DNA from: Doryteuthis pealeii
Lineage: Eukaryota; Mollusca; Cephalopoda; Myopsida; Loliginidae
DNA: 64,000 bases
Assembly: GCA_023376005.1 (NCBI GenBank)
Contig: CM042151.1
Coordinates: forward strand, 78,812,944-78,876,943
Direction of reading: 5' to 3'
Positions within the stretch are counted from its first letter, which is position 1. Each line of letters opens with the position of its first letter. The position numbers and the translations under genes are program-made. Below, one piece after another: positions 63,480-64,000 of the stretch. Under the pieces are notes generated by a model. It saw only the letters and a list, made by a program, of their open reading frames with translations, was not told the DNA's origin and made no database searches.

Positions 63480-64000
63480 TATTTGATGTGTGCCAGCGGC
63501 ATCTCTGCATCCGAATCCACAGAACAAATACATTACCTGCATTTTATTCACATGAAGTCAGTAGAGAAAATGCAACTGGACACACACCTGGGCACAAGGC
63601 CCAAAGTTTTATTTTTGGGAGGAACGGGGATACTTAACTGGTCATGCTTCTATATCTTTTAGTTCTATCTTAGCTAGTCTCACTCGCCGACCTATCCATA
63701 CCAATAATTAGAATCGTCCATCGCCCTACACTACTGCTTTCACCAAAAAATTCCACTGTCATGCTGTCACTCTGTGTCTAAGCCCTACTTAGACCCATAT
63801 GGTAAAAGTTATTTTATTTACAATTTCTATAAAGATTTAAGGTGGGATTGGAGGGGGCAAAAAACAACAAGTCCCAACAAAAAAACAAAAAACAAAATAA
63901 AACTGAGGCCATTTTGATTACCCCCCCCCTTTCCCTCATCTATTGTACTGGGACTGCCGACTTCCAAAAGACCGAAAGCAAGCTGATCAGTTCCCCTAAG
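63480..64000. other. No confident feature
   Basis: ATTTTTGG flanked by a small GGGC/GCCC hairpin (about 63590-63620) and an ATACTTAACTGG at 63630 look snRNA-like in isolation, but the rest does not align. A C-run and A-rich tract lie at 63840-63930. Confidence 0.4.

Noticed and set aside
63630..63790. Third U1-like sequence on the plus strand (ATACTTAACTGG, then CCTATCCAT about 60 nt on)
   Set aside because: Only these two short blocks fit; the rest does not align to U1 and no stem could be matched.
63955..63990. U2-like stretch on the minus strand (GGTCTTTTGG)
   Set aside because: About 18 nt of partial similarity, no continuation of U2 within the window.

Overview
The window is eukaryotic, AT-rich (roughly 70 % A+T by eye), gene-poor and crowded with mobile elements. 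Tandem C2H2 zinc-finger arrays in terminal exons, tRNA-derived SINEs, a Mag-like Ty3 LTR element, RTE, CR1-like and Dong/R4-like LINEs, and mariner, Merlin and hAT relics point to an invertebrate. A lophotrochozoan is likely and a cephalopod mollusc is my best guess; this rests on resemblance of protein families, not on a search. No bacterial-type operons, CRISPR arrays or intact single-copy housekeeping genes were seen.

Layout. 1-9.2 kb: AT-rich DNA with a candidate 5' exon (2.48-2.7 kb, -), a 5'-truncated Dong-like LINE, a tRNA-SINE, inverted-repeat elements and an RTE scrap. 9.216-13.680 kb: a complete Ty3/gypsy element with identical 167-bp LTRs and a 5-bp target duplication, therefore very young, but with two frame breaks. 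14.0 kb: a possible short acidic exon beside a local tandem duplication. 16.3-17.7 kb (-): the best gene in the window, a 16-finger C2H2 exon. 19.45-22.9 kb: two abutting Dong-like LINE copies joined at a TAA repeat. 24.3-24.6 kb (-): a promoter plus first-exon candidate. 25-31 kb: MITEs, SINEs, a ~600-bp retroposon with a 91-codon ORF, and a mariner fragment. 31.7-35.6 kb (-) and 41.0-46.9 kb (-): two paralogous, damaged zinc-finger loci, each with a similar first-exon candidate upstream. 38.7-39.2 kb (-): a Merlin transposase relic. 47-49.6 kb: CR1-like LINE tail, SINEs and a nested MITE. 50.3-55.5 kb (+): a third locus with first-exon candidate and a decayed array of at least 13 fingers. 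55.7-58.8 kb: hAT-like and mariner-like elements, LTR remnants and telomere-motif MITEs. 58.17 kb (+): a fourth first-exon candidate whose gene would lie outside the window. 60.3 kb: a 38-bp perfect hairpin. 61.6-62.4 kb (-): a decayed second Ty3 element. 62.5-63.5 kb: a full-length U1 snRNA-like sequence, a 5S rRNA-like sequence and a U1 5'-end fragment.

How it fits together. The region reads as a local family of C2H2 zinc-finger genes, on both strands, that share a 5' non-coding exon ending in GTAAGT and a terminal finger-array exon, separated by introns full of mobile DNA. MITEs have landed upstream of one first exon and beside one finger array. Several unrelated inverted-repeat families have 8-bp target duplications (hAT-like), and two of them carry TTAGGG/CCCTAA-like tracts in the middle, so those tracts are mobile-element sequence and not chromosome ends. 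Splice structures, expression and activity are inferences from sequence alone.
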